Notes: generated by a model from the letters alone, not told the origin. Shown: positions 23,314-33,959, numbered from the stretch's first letter. The stretch: DNA of 64,000 nt from Haloferax sp. Q22 (GCF_001482285.1 NZ_LOEP01000029.1:62001-126000); one strand, 5' to 3'. Translations and numbers: made by a program.

Positions 23314-24489
23314 TCACTCGTCGCCGGGCGACACGACGACGCGCTCCCGGGCGGCCTCGACCGCGAGGTCGAACAGGTCGTCGGGTTCCGCGGCCTCGAC
23401 GGCCGACAGCGAGGCGTTCGTCTCGGGGAAACTCGGCGCGACGCGCTCGCAGCCGACGGGGAGCGTCGAGTCGTCGTAGGTGCCGAGGTCGCGGGCGGCC
23501 GCGACGATGTCGGTCTTGTCACGGGTCAAAAGCGGGCGGTGGACGGGGTAGTCGACCGCGGCCTCGGTGACGGCGAGGTTCTCGCCGGTCTGACTCGACT
23601 TCTGGCCCAGCGACTCCCCGGTCACGAGTGAGTGGGCGTGCTCGTCCGTGGCGACTTCGGCGGCGATGGCGAGCATGGCGCGCCGAAGTGAGAGCATCCG
23701 GGTGTCCTCGACGGTCTCCATCAGTCGTTCGACCACGTCACCGGCCGGGACGACGTGTACTCGCATGTCCGCGTTCGGGGCGCGGCGGGCGATGGTCCGC
23801 ACCGTCCCGATGGCTCGCGCGCGGTGGTCCGCGCCGCCGTAGTCGCCCAAATCGACGTAGACGGGGACGATTTCACAGCCGCGGCGCATCAGTTCCCACG
23901 TCGCCACCGGCGAGTCGATGCCGCCGGAGACGAGCGAGACGGCCCGTCCCTGCGTCCCGAGCGGAAGTCCGCCGGGACCGTTGAACCGCCGCACGGAGAG
24001 ATAGGCCGTCTCTTCCCGGCACTCGATTCGGTAGGTTCGGTCCGGGTCGTCGAGGTCGACGGGCGCGCCGGTCGCCTCGACGACGGCGCTCCCCGCCTCG
24101 CGTTCGAGGTCGGAACTCGTGAACTCGTGTTGGTCGGCGTCGCCGACGCGGTCCGCGTCGATGGCGAACGCCGCCCCGTCGGGGTGGTCGGACGCGAGAC
24201 CGCGACAGACCGTGACGATGTCGTCGAGGACGGGGTCGCAGGCGACGCAGGGGCGCGCCCAGACGACGCCCGGCACCTCGGCGCAGGCGGCCGCGACGGC
24301 GTCGGCGTCGGCCACGTCGCGGACGAGCAGGCGGGACCACTCCCGCTCGACGCGGCCCGAGAGCGAGCGGTCGTCGAGAACCGCTTGGAGGTTCGTCCGC
24401 AGTCTGGCCTCCATCTTCGCCCGGACGCTCGAACTCTTCGTGCCCACCTCGCCGTAGCCGACGAGGACGACGTGCGCCGTCTGATTCAC
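23314..24489 (-). CDS. thiI: tRNA 4-thiouridine synthase ThiI
   Basis: Adenylates uridine 8 of tRNA for sulphur insertion; also linked to thiazole synthesis in some organisms. The 391 residues have an N-terminal ferredoxin-like domain (HVVLVGYGEVGTKSSSVRAKME), a THUMP domain (about 65-170), and the PP-loop pyrophosphatase domain with SLVSGGIDSPVATWELMRRG (about 186-205). LVTGESLGQKSSQTGENL and RPLLTRDKTDIV are diagnostic. There is no C-terminal rhodanese domain, as expected in archaea. A conserved cysteine, VGCERVAPSFP, lies near the end. Confidence 0.95.
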   Translation of the reverse strand: MNQTAHVVLVGYGEVGTKSSSVRAKMEARLRTNLQAVLDDRSLSGRVEREWSRLLVRDVADADAVAAACAEVPGVVWARPCVACDPVLDDIVTVCRGLASDHPDGAAFAIDADRVGDADQHEFTSSDLEREAGSAVVEATGAPVDLDDPDRTYRIECREETAYLSVRRFNGPGGLPLGTQGRAVSLVSGGIDSPVATWELMRRGCEIVPVYVDLGDYGGADHRARAIGTVRTIARRAPNADMRVHVVPAGDVVERLMETVEDTRMLSLRRAMLAIAAEVATDEHAHSLVTGESLGQKSSQTGENLAVTEAAVDYPVHRPLLTRDKTDIVAAARDLGTYDDSTLPVGCERVAPSFPETNASLSAVEAAEPDDLFDLAVEAARERVVVSPGDE

Positions 24490-24589
24490 GGTCGACGTTC
24501 TCCGCGGGAACCCTTCAGCGTCTCGTTTCGCGGGGCGTTCGCACCCGGCGCGGCACGGCGCTATCTACCGCTATTAGTGTTATATATTT

Positions 24590-24640
24590 GTAAATAGTAC
24601 AATTTACTGAACCGTAGACAGACGGCGAAACAATATAAAC
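24590..24640 (+). promoter_or_regulatory. ppk promoter region with inverted repeat
   Basis: The 248-bp gap between thiI and ppk is strikingly AT-rich. It holds a 6-bp inverted repeat, GTAAAT (24590-24595) and ATTTAC (24602-24607), and two TATA-like elements: TTATATATTTG just upstream at 24580-24590, and ATATAAAC near 24631-24638. The latter would start a transcript near 24660, leaving a ~75-nt leader before the ppk ATG. The repeat lies ~25 bp upstream of that TATA box, a position suited to an operator or activator site. No phosphate-responsive motif is known to me here. Confidence 0.4.
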
Positions 24641-24737
24641 CGCTTAATAGATTTCACCCCGTCTCTGTCTCGTACAACCGCCGACCGCCCCGCGGCCGCT
24701 CTCGACGAACAACTGCCGCCACTTCGATGCCCATTCG

Positions 24738-27278
24738 ATGCCAATGACCGACGAGTCGCCAGCCGACATCGACCTCGCAGCCCCGCAGTACTATTTCAAC
24801 CGCGAGCTGAGCGAACTGGAGTTCCAGTCTCGCGTGCTCAACGAAGCCCTCGACGACCGGAACCCGCTTCTCGAACGGGTCCGCTTTCTCTCCATCTTCA
24901 CGAAGAACTTAGACGAGTTCTTCATGAAGCGCGTCGGTGGGCTGAAACAGCAGATTGACGCCGGCGTGACGGAGCGGACGACCGACGGCCGGACGCCCCG
25001 CGAGCAGTGGGAGGAGTCCATCGATAAGGCCCGGCCCATGTTCGAGCGACAGGCCGCGTGCTACCGCGAGGAGATTCGCCCGGCGCTCGCCGAGGCGGGA
25101 ATCCGCATCTGCGACTACGACGACCTGACGCCCGACCAGCGGGCGGAGATGCGCGACTACTTCGAACTCTCGGTGCTGCCGACACTCACGCCGCTGTCGT
25201 TCGACCCGGCGCACCCGTTCCCGTTCATCTCGAATCTCTCGCTGTCGCTCGCGGTCATCACGCGGGACGACGACGGCGACCAGACGTTCACGCGCGTGAA
25301 GATTCCGCAGAACCGCCCGCGACTCGTGGAGGTCGAGACCGACGGCGACGAGGTCCGATACGTCCTCTTGGAGGAGGTCATCCGCGCCAACCTCGACCTC
25401 CTGTTCCCGAACGTCGAGGTCGTCGACACCGCGGTGTTCAAGTTGACGCGGAACGCCGAGGTCCGCCGCAACGAGGAGGTCGCAGAGGACCTCATCGACA
25501 TGATAGAGGAGGTGCTCGAACAGCGCCGCTTCGCCACCGTCGTCCGCCTCGAAATCGAGGCCGACGCGCCCGAGGCGGCGCGGGATCTCCTCGTCGAGCA
25601 GTTGGACCTCGACGACCGCGAGGTGTTCGAACTCCGCGGGCCGCTCGACTACCGCGAGTTGATGGACCTCACGGACCTCGACCGGCCGGACCTCTCGCTG
25701 GAGTCGTGGACGCCCCAGCCACACCCACGGTTTTCGGACCTCGACGCGACCGACGCGGGAATCGGTCCGGGCGCGTCGGCCACCGAGGCGGCCGCCGAGG
25801 ACGGCGACACCATCTTCGACGAGATTCGCCGCAAGGACGTGCTGTTGCACCACCCGTACCACTCGTTCGGCGACACTGTCCAGGAGTTCCTCGACGAGGC
25901 CGCTAACGACCCCAACGTGTTGGCCATCAAGGCCGCCATCTACCGGACGGCGTCGGACTCGAAAATCATCGAGGCGCTCATCGACGCCGCCGACAACGGC
26001 AAGCAGGTCGCGGCGATGGTCGAACTCAAAGCGCGGTTCGACGAGCAGAACAACCTCGAATGGGTCCGTCGCCTCGAAGAGGAAGGCATCCACGTCGCCT
26101 ACGGCACTATCGGGCTGAAGACGCACACGAAGACCGCCCTCGTCGTCCGCGAGGAGGAAGACGGCGTCCGCCTCTACTCCCACGTCGCAACCGGCAACTA
26201 CCACTCCGGGACCGCGAAGGGCTACGTCGACCTCGGCGTCCTCACCGCCGACCGCGACATCGGACAGGACCTCGTGAAGGTGTTCAACTTCTTCACCGGT
26301 CCCTCGTTGGACGAGGAGTTCCGGAAGCTCCTCATCGCGCCCGTGACGATGCGAAACGAGTTCACGAAGTGCATCCGCCGGGAGGCCGAACACGCTCGCG
26401 CTGGCCGCGACGCCCGCATCGTCGCCAAGATGAACGCGCTCGAAGACCCCGGTATCGTCGAGGAACTGTACGAAGCCTCGATGGCCGGGGTCGACATCGA
26501 CCTGCTCGTCCGCGACATCTGTCGGCTCCGCCCCGGACTGGAGGGCGTCTCGGAGACCGTCACGGTCCGGAGCGTCGTTGACCGCTTCCTCGAACACTCC
26601 CGCATCTTCTACTTCGAGAACGCGGGCGACCCCGATTACTACATCGGCTCCGCGGACTGGATGACCCGCAACCTCGACAAGCGCGTGGAGGCCGTCGCGC
26701 CCGTCGAGGACCCCGACATCCGCGAGCAGTTGCGGTTCATCCTCGAACTCGGCTTCGCGGACAACCGGAAGGCGTGGGAGATGCACGCCGACGGCACCTA
26801 CGACCAGCGCGACCCGGGCGACGGCCACGAGATTAGCATGCAGAAGATTCTGATGGAACAGACGCTCGCGGCGTCGAACACGCCCGGCGTCCACCGCGGC
26901 ATCTCGGCGTCACACCCCGACGTGCCCGAGACGCTCCTCGTGGAGTCCGACCCGTCCGTGATGGCCCCCCGAGACGGCGCGGCGACTGCGGACGGTGCCG
27001 AGGACGACGGGGCTGTGGATGCGGGTGAAGCCGAGGAGGAGGACGGAACCGACCCCGCCGCCGCCACCACCGACCCCGTCGTCGAGGCGGGCGCAGGCGC
27101 GCCAAAGAACGGCGACCCGCAGCACGTCCTCGACGACTTCCCCGAGAAGTGGTACGTGCCGAGCAGCCGGCACTACGAGTACGCGGTTCGGACGCCGGAC
27201 GGCGACCGCGACTACCGGAAGACGGCCGAGGCGGCCGCGCGACTGGTCGAAAAGTACTACGTCGAGAAGTCGGCGTAA
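24738..27278 (+). CDS. ppk: Polyphosphate kinase 1
   Basis: Reversibly transfers ATP gamma-phosphate to polyphosphate. The 846-residue protein has the four PPK1 domains: N-terminal helical (PQYYFNRELSELEFQSRVLNEA), head (~130-330), and the two phospholipase D-like C1/C2 domains. GTIGLKTHTKTALVV and YSHVATGNYHSGTAKGYVDLGVLTADRDIG hold the autophosphorylated His region, and YIGSADWMTRNLDKRVEAVAPV is the second site. An acidic Ala/Asp/Glu/Thr insertion (about 745-795) interrupts the C-terminus before EKWYVPSSRHYEY. Two start codons six bases apart (24738, 24744) are equally possible. PPK1 is uncommon in archaea and probably came from bacteria. Confidence 0.95.
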   Translation: MPMTDESPADIDLAAPQYYFNRELSELEFQSRVLNEALDDRNPLLERVRFLSIFTKNLDEFFMKRVGGLKQQIDAGVTERTTDGRTPREQWEESIDKARPMFERQAACYREEIRPALAEAGIRICDYDDLTPDQRAEMRDYFELSVLPTLTPLSFDPAHPFPFISNLSLSLAVITRDDDGDQTFTRVKIPQNRPRLVEVETDGDEVRYVLLEEVIRANLDLLFPNVEVVDTAVFKLTRNAEVRRNEEVAEDLIDMIEEVLEQRRFATVVRLEIEADAPEAARDLLVEQLDLDDREVFELRGPLDYRELMDLTDLDRPDLSLESWTPQPHPRFSDLDATDAGIGPGASATEAAAEDGDTIFDEIRRKDVLLHHPYHSFGDTVQEFLDEAANDPNVLAIKAAIYRTASDSKIIEALIDAADNGKQVAAMVELKARFDEQNNLEWVRRLEEEGIHVAYGTIGLKTHTKTALVVREEEDGVRLYSHVATGNYHSGTAKGYVDLGVLTADRDIGQDLVKVFNFFTGPSLDEEFRKLLIAPVTMRNEFTKCIRREAEHARAGRDARIVAKMNALEDPGIVEELYEASMAGVDIDLLVRDICRLRPGLEGVSETVTVRSVVDRFLEHSRIFYFENAGDPDYYIGSADWMTRNLDKRVEAVAPVEDPDIREQLRFILELGFADNRKAWEMHADGTYDQRDPGDGHEISMQKILMEQTLAASNTPGVHRGISASHPDVPETLLVESDPSVMAPRDGAATADGAEDDGAVDAGEAEEEDGTDPAAATTDPVVEAGAGAPKNGDPQHVLDDFPEKWYVPSSRHYEYAVRTPDGDRDYRKTAEAAARLVEKYYVEKSA

Positions 27279-27339
27279 TCGCCCTCGCGGGCGACGCGGC
27301 GTTCTGCGTCCTGTTTTCGCGCCCCTGCGAGTCGCCGCC

Positions 27340-28548
27340 TCAGAACGTGCTGAGTTCGCCTTCGATGGTCCGACGGGTGATGTCGGTCACGTTGGCGAGT
27401 TCGCGGTCGATGATGGCGACGACTTCGTCTTCGATGTCGGCGACGGTGACGCCCTCGTCCGTGATGACCTTCGCGTCGGCGACGTGCGGTTCGTCGATGG
27501 GGCGACCGATCTGCGAGAGCAGGCGGACCTGCAGGTCGCGGATGCCGTCGACCTCGGCGACGACCGTCTCGGCGATGTGGGTCGAAAGCAGGTTGTAAAT
27601 CTTCCCGATGTGGTTGACGGGGTTCTTTCCGGAGGTCGCTTCCATGCTCATCGGGCGGTTCGGCGTGATGAGACCGTTGGCGCGGTTCCCGCGGCCGACG
27701 GAGCCGTCGTCGCCCTGCTCGGCAGACGTGCCGGTCGTCGTGAGGTAGATGGAGCCCTCCTCGTAGTCGTCGGCGGTGTTGACCTCGACGTTGACCTCGC
27801 GGTCGGTGTAGTCGGTGGCGAGGTCGGTGACGAACTCGCGGACGCCGTCGACGGCGGCGATGTAGTCGTCGATGTCCTCGATGTGCTTGTCGACCATCGC
27901 GGCGGCGACGGTCACGTCGATGACATCGCCCTCGCGCTTGCCCATGAGCTTGATGTCCTGTCCGAGTTCGGGATGGTCGTCGCCGTAGGCCGCGCCGTTG
28001 AGGGCGCGCTCGGCTTCGAGGACGATGCGTTCCGTCTCGGTCAGGGGAGCGTGGCCGACGCCGAAACTCGTGTCGTTGGCCATCGGGACCTGCTGGGTCT
28101 CCTCGCCGAACACGTCTTGGAGGTCACCGGACCCCTCGCCGAGCTTCACGTCGACGATGATGTCCGTGCCCACGTCGAGTCCGGGGATGTTCTCGTTGAG
28201 GTACTCGCGGGCGGCCCGGAGCGCCGTCGAATCGACGGGAATCTTCTGGCCGTCGTACTCCTTCGTGGCGCGGCCGACGATGAGGAGATAGATGGGTTCG
28301 ATGACCTCGCCGCCGCCGAAGGCGGGCGCGGCCGTGCCGGCGACGAGCTGGGTCTCGTCGGTGTTGTAGTGAAGCACCTTGCCGACGCGGTCGAGATAGA
28401 GGTTCGAGAGGGCGCGGGAGACGCTCTCGGCGATGCCGTCGGAGATGGAGTCAGGGTGCCCGATTCCCTTTCGCTCGACGATTTCGACCTCCTGGTCCTC
28501 GACCGCGCGCTTGTCGGCGGATTCGAGGCGGATATTTCGGTCGCTCAT
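27340..28548 (-). CDS. mat: S-adenosylmethionine synthetase, archaeal type
   Basis: Methionine adenosyltransferase (402 aa) of the archaeal family, distinct from bacterial MetK. Signatures are [26 protein letters not shown] near residue 15, [20 protein letters not shown] (about 64), [31 protein letters not shown] [17 protein letters not shown], and the C-terminal [23 protein letters not shown] minus-strand TATA element (TTATAGAA, about 28574-28582) lies 27 bp before the ATG, giving a leaderless mRNA. It is downstream of, and on the same strand as, the CYTH gene but separated by 127 bp. Confidence 0.96.
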   Translation of the reverse strand: MSDRNIRLESADKRAVEDQEVEIVERKGIGHPDSISDGIAESVSRALSNLYLDRVGKVLHYNTDETQLVAGTAAPAFGGGEVIEPIYLLIVGRATKEYDGQKIPVDSTALRAAREYLNENIPGLDVGTDIIVDVKLGEGSGDLQDVFGEETQQVPMANDTSFGVGHAPLTETERIVLEAERALNGAAYGDDHPELGQDIKLMGKREGDVIDVTVAAAMVDKHIEDIDDYIAAVDGVREFVTDLATDYTDREVNVEVNTADDYEEGSIYLTTTGTSAEQGDDGSVGRGNRANGLITPNRPMSMEATSGKNPVNHIGKIYNLLSTHIAETVVAEVDGIRDLQVRLLSQIGRPIDEPHVADAKVITDEGVTVADIEDEVVAIIDRELANVTDITRRTIEGELSTF

Positions 28549-28675
28549 TGGCGGGACGTACCCGGCGGGCGGTTCTATAACTTGCGGAAACCTTTGGCTA
28601 CACTCGTATTACCTGAGAGTATGCTCGGGCAGTATCTGCCGAGAGAACGGACGCCTGCGAGAGCGGACAACTCGA

Positions 28676-29233
28676 CTACTCCTCGGGCGCGCCCAGCAGC
28701 ATCCCGAGGTAGGAGGTCCGAATCTGGTCGTCGGGGTCGAGACCGAGGTCGCGGAGGACGGCGAACGCCCCCTCGCGGGCGTCGTCGACGCCGGATTCGA
28801 CCTCGACTTCGACCTCCACGAACTCGCCGAGCCCCGACACCGAGTCGAGTGAGACGGTGTAGCCGTCGAGGGCGAACCGCTCGCGCTCCTTCTCGACGGT
28901 CGCGGCGGGTTCGAAGCCGACCGCTTCGCAGATGGCGTCCATCGTCTCGCCGTCCTCGACGCCCGTCTCGTACTCTCGGCGCGTCTTCGACGACTCGTCG
29001 ACGAGCGGTCCCTTGTAGGTGACGACGGTCTCCTCGTCGGCGAGGTCACCACCCTCGTAGCGCGACTCGCGCCGGAGTCGGAGCGCCTCGTCGGTCTCGG
29101 CGAAGTCCCTGTGCGGGGCGTCGTAGTAGGTGTCCGTCTGGGCGACGCGGTTGACCTGTTCGGCTTCGACCGCGTCGAGTCGCTCGCGAACCGCGTCGTG
29201 GTCCGCGCGGACCTTGACCTCGACTTCGTACAT
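28676..29233 (-). CDS. cyaB: CYTH-domain (class IV adenylate cyclase-like) protein
   Basis: A 185-residue CYTH tunnel-fold protein. It begins MYEVEVKVRAD, the ExExK triphosphate-binding motif, and continues with paired Arg/Lys/Glu strands (ALRLRRESRY, ETVVTYKGPLVDES, RREYETGVED, VSLDSVSGLGEFVEVEVEV). Family members are adenylate cyclases, thiamine-triphosphatases or inorganic triphosphatases. The proximity to polyphosphate kinase makes a tri/polyphosphatase role attractive but unproven. ATG at 29233 is chosen because the ExExK motif must be N-terminal; the longer frame adds nine non-conserved residues. Confidence 0.88.
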   Translation of the reverse strand: MYEVEVKVRADHDAVRERLDAVEAEQVNRVAQTDTYYDAPHRDFAETDEALRLRRESRYEGGDLADEETVVTYKGPLVDESSKTRREYETGVEDGETMDAICEAVGFEPAATVEKERERFALDGYTVSLDSVSGLGEFVEVEVEVESGVDDAREGAFAVLRDLGLDPDDQIRTSYLGMLLGAPEE

Positions 29234-29347
29234 GCTTCGACGGGCGCGTCCGGGAGGCAAAAACCTCGGTGACTCGCGCCGGCGACCCCTCAGTATCGAG
29301 GTATTTGTTACCTTTTATCATGCAAGAACCCGTAGTATGACGGGAGT

Positions 29348-29863
29348 ATGAGCCAAGAAACGCCGAACCCGGCCACCGCGGTAGAACAGCGCGTCGGCGA
29401 GGCCGCCGACTACGAAATCACGGGTCGCGTCATCCTCACCGCGATGGCGAGCGGGTTCGTCGGGACGGTGCTGATGCTGCCCGTCCTCGTCGGCATCCCC
29501 GAACTGCTCGGTCTCTTCACGACCGAGCCGATTACGCGATTCGCGGGGATGGCGGCGTTCTTCGGCTACGAACCGACGCTCGCTCTCGGGGCCTTCCTCT
29601 TCGGCATCGGCGGGGTCATCGTCCTCCCGGTGACGTTCGTCGTCGTCGGGGCATTCCTCCCGCCGGAGTCGCCGAAGTACCTCCGCGGCGTGTCGTTCGC
29701 GACGCTCTACTGGGTGGGGTTCGTCCCGGCGTTCTGGCCGGCGGCCGACGCGTTCGTCATCCTCTCGTTCCTCGTGTTCTCGCTTCTGGCCCACTGGGTG
29801 TACGGCCTCTCGCTCGGCTACCTGCTTGACCTGTTCGCGGACATCCCGCAACACGAGGTCTGA
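29348..29863 (+). CDS. DUF6789-type integral membrane protein
   Basis: A 171-residue membrane protein with four hydrophobic helices (about 27-50, 66-100, 110-130, 134-160). A soluble polar N-terminus (~25 residues) precedes the first helix, which contains ILTAMASGFVGTVLMLPVLVGIP. Such proteins are often found beside haem-copper oxidase genes in haloarchaea, and here it directly precedes coxB. It may be an oxidase accessory subunit or assembly helper; this is inference from context. The family name is from recall. Confidence 0.65.
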   Translation: MSQETPNPATAVEQRVGEAADYEITGRVILTAMASGFVGTVLMLPVLVGIPELLGLFTTEPITRFAGMAAFFGYEPTLALGAFLFGIGGVIVLPVTFVVVGAFLPPESPKYLRGVSFATLYWVGFVPAFWPAADAFVILSFLVFSLLAHWVYGLSLGYLLDLFADIPQHEV

Positions 29864-30047
29864 CCGGGCGTCGCCGGCGGTCGGGTCGCCGTCTGTCGTC
29901 GTCCGCGACCCCGACCGCCGCCCGTTTCGCTCTCCCCGCCGTTCGTCGTGAGCCACCGGAACCGAGCGTCTGACGCCGCCCGCCCTCGATTTCTCCGAAA
30001 CAATAATCATCACGAACGTTAATTATACTATCTGGGTGGTGTTATCA

Positions 30048-30809
30048 ATGGTCACGGAACTTGTACCGGCGGCCGCGTTCCCGCTCCAGTCGGGGTTGGT
30101 CCCGCGGGGGACGCGCACGTTCGTCTTCGAAAGCATCTTCGAGGTGTTCCTGCTCTTGGGGACGCTCGTCGGGATCGTCGTCGTGGGGTACATGCTCTAC
30201 AACGCGTACAAGTATCGTTCCGGCTCCGGAAACGGTCACATCGACGACGGGGACCGCCTCGTCCTCGGCGAACTCCCGTCGGGAAGCGGTGGGGGCCGGA
30301 AGCTGTTCACCTCGTTTTTCATGAGCATGGTCATCGTCGTCTCGCTGGTTTCGTGGACGTATCTGACGCTCCTGTACGTCGAAGAGGGCCCCTCCGACGC
30401 CGAGTCGCTCGACGTCGAGGTCGAGGGCTACCAGTTCGGCTGGCGCTTTACCTATCCGAACGGCCACACCACCGACGGCGTGCTCCGGGTCCCCGCCGAC
30501 CAGCCCGTCCAACTGACGATTACCACCGCGGACGTGTTCCACAACTTCGGCATCACGGAGTTACGCGTCAAGTCCGACGCCATCCCCGGCCAGGAGACGG
30601 AGACGTGGTTCACCGCCGACGAACCGGGGACGTACACCGCGCAGTGTTACGAACTCTGCGGGGCCGGCCACTCCTACATGTCCGCCGAGGTCATCGTGAT
30701 GCCGCCCGACGAGTACGAAGCGTGGTACGCGAACACGACCGCGGATAACGCGGACGCGGACAGCGCGACCGCGAACGAGTCGAGCCTCCGACCGGCGGTG
30801 GCACCATGA
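30048..30809 (+). CDS. coxB: Cytochrome c oxidase subunit II
   Basis: CuA-bearing subunit (253 aa) that accepts electrons, in haloarchaea probably from halocyanin-type copper proteins. Two N-terminal transmembrane helices (about 30-52 and 87-110) anchor an outward cupredoxin domain. [27 protein letters not shown] and the full CuA site [12 protein letters not shown] (about 199-210) are present, with the upstream His in VFHNF. ATG at 30048 is chosen over an in-frame upstream start at 30036. The stop overlaps the next gene (ATGA). Confidence 0.95.
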   Translation: MVTELVPAAAFPLQSGLVPRGTRTFVFESIFEVFLLLGTLVGIVVVGYMLYNAYKYRSGSGNGHIDDGDRLVLGELPSGSGGGRKLFTSFFMSMVIVVSLVSWTYLTLLYVEEGPSDAESLDVEVEGYQFGWRFTYPNGHTTDGVLRVPADQPVQLTITTADVFHNFGITELRVKSDAIPGQETETWFTADEPGTYTAQCYELCGAGHSYMSAEVIVMPPDEYEAWYANTTADNADADSATANESSLRPAVAP

Positions 30810-33367
30810 CCGACGCGTCTCCCGAGCGGGACGCCGCGGCCGACGGCGGCCACGAGGTCGCACACGACGACCACGGCCACGACTTCCCCGGCACGGGGAG
30901 CATCAAGCGCTGGTTCGTCACGACGAACCACAAGGACGTGGGCATCCTCTACATCGTCACGTCGCTGTTTTTCCTCGTGCTCGGCGGCGTCCTCGCGTGG
31001 CTGATGCGCATTCAACTGCTCGCTCCGCGCGGGCTCGGCGAGGGGATTCTCGCGCCCGTCGCGTACAACCAGGCCGTCTCGGCCCACGGGCTGTTGATGG
31101 TGTTCTGGTTCCTCTCGCCGTTCGCGTTCGGCTTCGCCAACTACGTCGTTCCGCTCCAACTCGGCGCGAAGGACCTCGCGTTCCCGCGGCTCAACGCGCT
31201 GTCGTACTGGCTCTATCTCTTTTCGGGCATCCTGTTCGGCGTCTCGTTCTTCCAAGGGGGGACGTTCTCCGGCGGGTGGACGATGTACGCCCCGCTGAGC
31301 GTCCCGACGTTCACGCCGGACGTGGGGGCGTCGACGGCCGTCTTGGCGCTCGTGTTGTTCGTCGCCTCGGTCACCGTCTCGTCGGTCAACTTCCTGACGA
31401 CGATGCACCGGATGCGCGCCGAGGGGCTGACGCTCCGGAACGTCCCGCTGTTTAGCTGGACGATTCTCCTGACGGCGTGGATGATGCTGTTCGCCTTCGC
31501 GGCGCTTCTGGCGGCGCTTCTGGTGCTCTCGTCGGACCGCCTGCTCGGGACGACCTACTTCGCCATGGAGTCGCCGGCGGGGGCGCTCCTGTGGACGCAC
31601 CTGTTTTGGTTCTTCGGCCACCCCGAGGTGTACATCGTCTTCTTCCCGGCGCTCGGAGTCATGGCCGAGGTGTTCCAGACGTTCACCGGCCGCCGCATCG
31701 TCGGCCGCAAGTGGTTCATCCTCGCGATGGTGCTCGTCGCCATCCAGAGCTTCGCCGTCTGGATGCACCACATGTTCCTGACGAGCATCAACCTGCAGGT
31801 GAAGACGTTGTTCATGATAACCACCATCGGCATCTCCCTGCCGTTCGACCTGATGGTGTTCGCGCTCATCTACACGATGCTGAAGGGGAAGATACGCTTC
31901 ACGACGCCGTTCCTGTTCGTCTTCGGGGCGCTCCTGTTGTTCATCATCGGCGGCATCACCGGCGTCTTCCTCGGCGCGGTCGTCCTCGACTACGAGTTCC
32001 GCGGCACCTACTGGGTCGTCGCCCACTTCCACTACGTGATGGTCGGCGGGGTGACGGCCCTCGTCGGCGGCCTCTACTACTGGTTCCCGAAGATGACCGG
32101 CCGGATGTACGACGAGTTCCTCGGTAAACTCCACTTCGCCGTCTACTTCGTCGGCTTCAACCTGCTGTACTTCCCGCTTTTCGTCGCGTGGGAGACCCCC
32201 CGTCGCGTGTTCGACTACGCGCCCGAGCTCGCGCCGTGGCACCAGCTCGCCACCGTCGGCGGATTCGTCCTCGGTCTGTCGTTCCTCATCATGTTCTACA
32301 ACCTGTTCAAGAGCGCCTTCGTCGGCGACCCCGCCCCCGACAACCCGTGGGAGTACGCGACCACGGCCGAGTGGGCCGTCTCGTCGCCGCCGCCGCTTGA
32401 GAATTTCGACGGGACGCCGACCTACCGCAACGGCCACCTCGAATTCCTCGACGCCGGCGAGGTCGCGCCGGGCGAGGACCGGTCTGACGGGCCGACCGGC
32501 GCGGCCGTCTCCGACGGCGGCGTCACCGCGTCGGCAACGACAGCGGTCACGGCGGACGCGGAACTGCCGACCGCCGAAGCGGCCGAAGTCGAGGGGCCGA
32601 GTCACGCGAGCATCTGGCCGTTCGTCCTCTCCGCCGGCGCGTTCCTCGTCCTCCTCGGCCTCTCGCCGCTTCAGGACGCCGCGTTCCCCGAGGGGATGGT
32701 CGGGGCCGCCTACGCGACCACGACGGTCGCGGGCGGCGTCGTCACCCTCGGGTCGCTCGTCGCCATGGGGCTCGAACCGTTCCACGGCCCGGTCTTCGAG
32801 GAGGGCGAGGCGTGGCCCTTCGCCGGCATCGACAACGGCAAGGTCGGGATGTGGATATTCCTCGCGTCCGACGTGGTGCTGTTCGGCGGCTTCCTCGGAG
32901 CCTACGTGTTCACCCGGGTCGCCTTCGGCTGGACCGGCTGGGAGCCGATTCCCTCCGACCCGATTCCGGGGCTCGTGAACACGTACATCCTGCTCACGAG
33001 TAGTTTCACAGTCGTGCTCGCGCTCGTCGCGGCCGAGAAGAAACACAAGTGGGGCCTCGTGACGAGCCTCGGCGCGACGTTCGTCCTCGGCATCGGCTTC
33101 CTCGTCAACAAGGGGTTAGAGTGGCAGCACCTGTTCCACGAGGGGCTGTGGCTCTCGACGAACGTCCGCGCCTCGACGTTCTTCCTCACGACCGGCCTGC
33201 ACGCCGCCCACGTCATCGCGGGGCTCGTCATCGCGCTGTACCTGACCGCGCGCGCCTGGCGGGGCGCGTATCTCGAAGACAGCCGCTCGGTGGAGTACTT
33301 CGGCCTCTACTGGCACTTCGTCGACATCGTCTGGCTGTTCCTGTTCCCGCTGTTCTACATCCTGTGA
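30806..33367 (+). CDS. coxAC: Haem-copper oxidase, fused subunits I and III
   Basis: An 853-residue natural fusion. Residues ~30-540 are subunit [25 protein letters not shown] (haem a His), [11 protein letters not shown] near 271 (CuB His and the cross-linked Tyr, so A-type), WMHHMF near 320 (CuB His pair) and [10 protein letters not shown] near 406 (haem a3/a His). A polar linker (~540-600, Asp/Thr/Ala-rich) leads to subunit III (~600-853) with [26 protein letters not shown] and [17 protein letters not shown]. It terminates respiration by reducing O2 and pumping protons. Confidence 0.96.
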   Translation: MTDASPERDAAADGGHEVAHDDHGHDFPGTGSIKRWFVTTNHKDVGILYIVTSLFFLVLGGVLAWLMRIQLLAPRGLGEGILAPVAYNQAVSAHGLLMVFWFLSPFAFGFANYVVPLQLGAKDLAFPRLNALSYWLYLFSGILFGVSFFQGGTFSGGWTMYAPLSVPTFTPDVGASTAVLALVLFVASVTVSSVNFLTTMHRMRAEGLTLRNVPLFSWTILLTAWMMLFAFAALLAALLVLSSDRLLGTTYFAMESPAGALLWTHLFWFFGHPEVYIVFFPALGVMAEVFQTFTGRRIVGRKWFILAMVLVAIQSFAVWMHHMFLTSINLQVKTLFMITTIGISLPFDLMVFALIYTMLKGKIRFTTPFLFVFGALLLFIIGGITGVFLGAVVLDYEFRGTYWVVAHFHYVMVGGVTALVGGLYYWFPKMTGRMYDEFLGKLHFAVYFVGFNLLYFPLFVAWETPRRVFDYAPELAPWHQLATVGGFVLGLSFLIMFYNLFKSAFVGDPAPDNPWEYATTAEWAVSSPPPLENFDGTPTYRNGHLEFLDAGEVAPGEDRSDGPTGAAVSDGGVTASATTAVTADAELPTAEAAEVEGPSHASIWPFVLSAGAFLVLLGLSPLQDAAFPEGMVGAAYATTTVAGGVVTLGSLVAMGLEPFHGPVFEEGEAWPFAGIDNGKVGMWIFLASDVVLFGGFLGAYVFTRVAFGWTGWEPIPSDPIPGLVNTYILLTSSFTVVLALVAAEKKHKWGLVTSLGATFVLGIGFLVNKGLEWQHLFHEGLWLSTNVRASTFFLTTGLHAAHVIAGLVIALYLTARAWRGAYLEDSRSVEYFGLYWHFVDIVWLFLFPLFYIL

Positions 33368-33377
33368 GGTGACAGAA

Positions 33378-33638
33378 ATGGTATCAACGAAACTCTATAC
33401 GGCGATTTACGTGGTGTTGTTCGTCTCGGCGACCGTCCAAGTGTTGGTCGAGTTCGCCGGACTGAGTTACTGGCTGGCCTTCGGCGTCATCATGGTCCTG
33501 TCCGCCGCGAAGGCGGTGCTGGTCGCGGCGTACTTCCAGCACCTCCGGTTCGAGCCGCGCTCGCTGACGTATCTGGTTGGCATCGGCCTCGCGGCCGCAC
33601 TGGCGCTCACGCTCGCGGCGTCGTACTCGCTCCTGTGA
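33378..33638 (+). CDS. Cytochrome oxidase subunit IV-like protein
   Basis: An 86-residue protein with three hydrophobic helices (about 4-24, 30-50, 62-84): KLYTAIYVVLFVSATVQVLVEF, SYWLAFGVIMVLSAAKAVLVAAYFQHLRFEPRSLTYL. The AAYFQHLRFE motif is the hallmark of the prokaryotic subunit IV (COX4_pro) family. ATG at 33378 is used rather than GTG at 33369 because GAGGTGA directly upstream can serve as a ribosome-binding site. It lies 10 bp after the oxidase fusion in the same operon. Confidence 0.85.
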   Translation: MVSTKLYTAIYVVLFVSATVQVLVEFAGLSYWLAFGVIMVLSAAKAVLVAAYFQHLRFEPRSLTYLVGIGLAAALALTLAASYSLL

Positions 33639-33868
33639 CCGTGCGAGCCGACTCCTCATCTCGCTGGCGCTCCCGCGAAACCCTCGTCGCGGTCGGCTAC
33701 GCCCTGCTGTTTTCGGTCCCCGTCGGCGTCGGCGTGACCGTCATGATGACTCGCGTCGCCCCCGGCCGACTCACCGACCCGCTCGTCGTCGGCCCCGGTA
33801 TCGTCCTCGCGGTGGCCGTCTTCGCCCTCGTCGTCGCGGCCGCGACGACCGGCGAGAACGCGGCCTAA
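33635..33868 (+). CDS. Small membrane protein of the oxidase operon
   Basis: A 77-residue protein with two hydrophobic helices (about 17-38 and 50-70) after a polar N-terminus. The GTG start overlaps the subunit IV stop by 4 bp (GTGA), so it is translated from the oxidase mRNA. It could be an extra oxidase subunit comparable to small subunits elsewhere, but no family is recognised. Confidence 0.65.
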   Translation: MTVRADSSSRWRSRETLVAVGYALLFSVPVGVGVTVMMTRVAPGRLTDPLVVGPGIVLAVAVFALVVAAATTGENAA

Positions 33869-33959
33869 CTGGACGTTGCTTCCCTTCTTGTGGCTCTATC
33901 GAACTTCTTAGAAACTGACAGAAACCGTGTGACACAGACAGAGGGTATCTGTCAACAGG

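Noticed and set aside
24909..26894. 661-codon antisense ORF over ppk
   Set aside because: Shadow of ppk codon bias; no recognisable motif and no promoter.
30674..33046. 790-codon antisense ORF over coxAC
   Set aside because: Composition is Arg/Glu/Gly-rich without domains; it mirrors the G/C-rich third positions of the oxidase gene.
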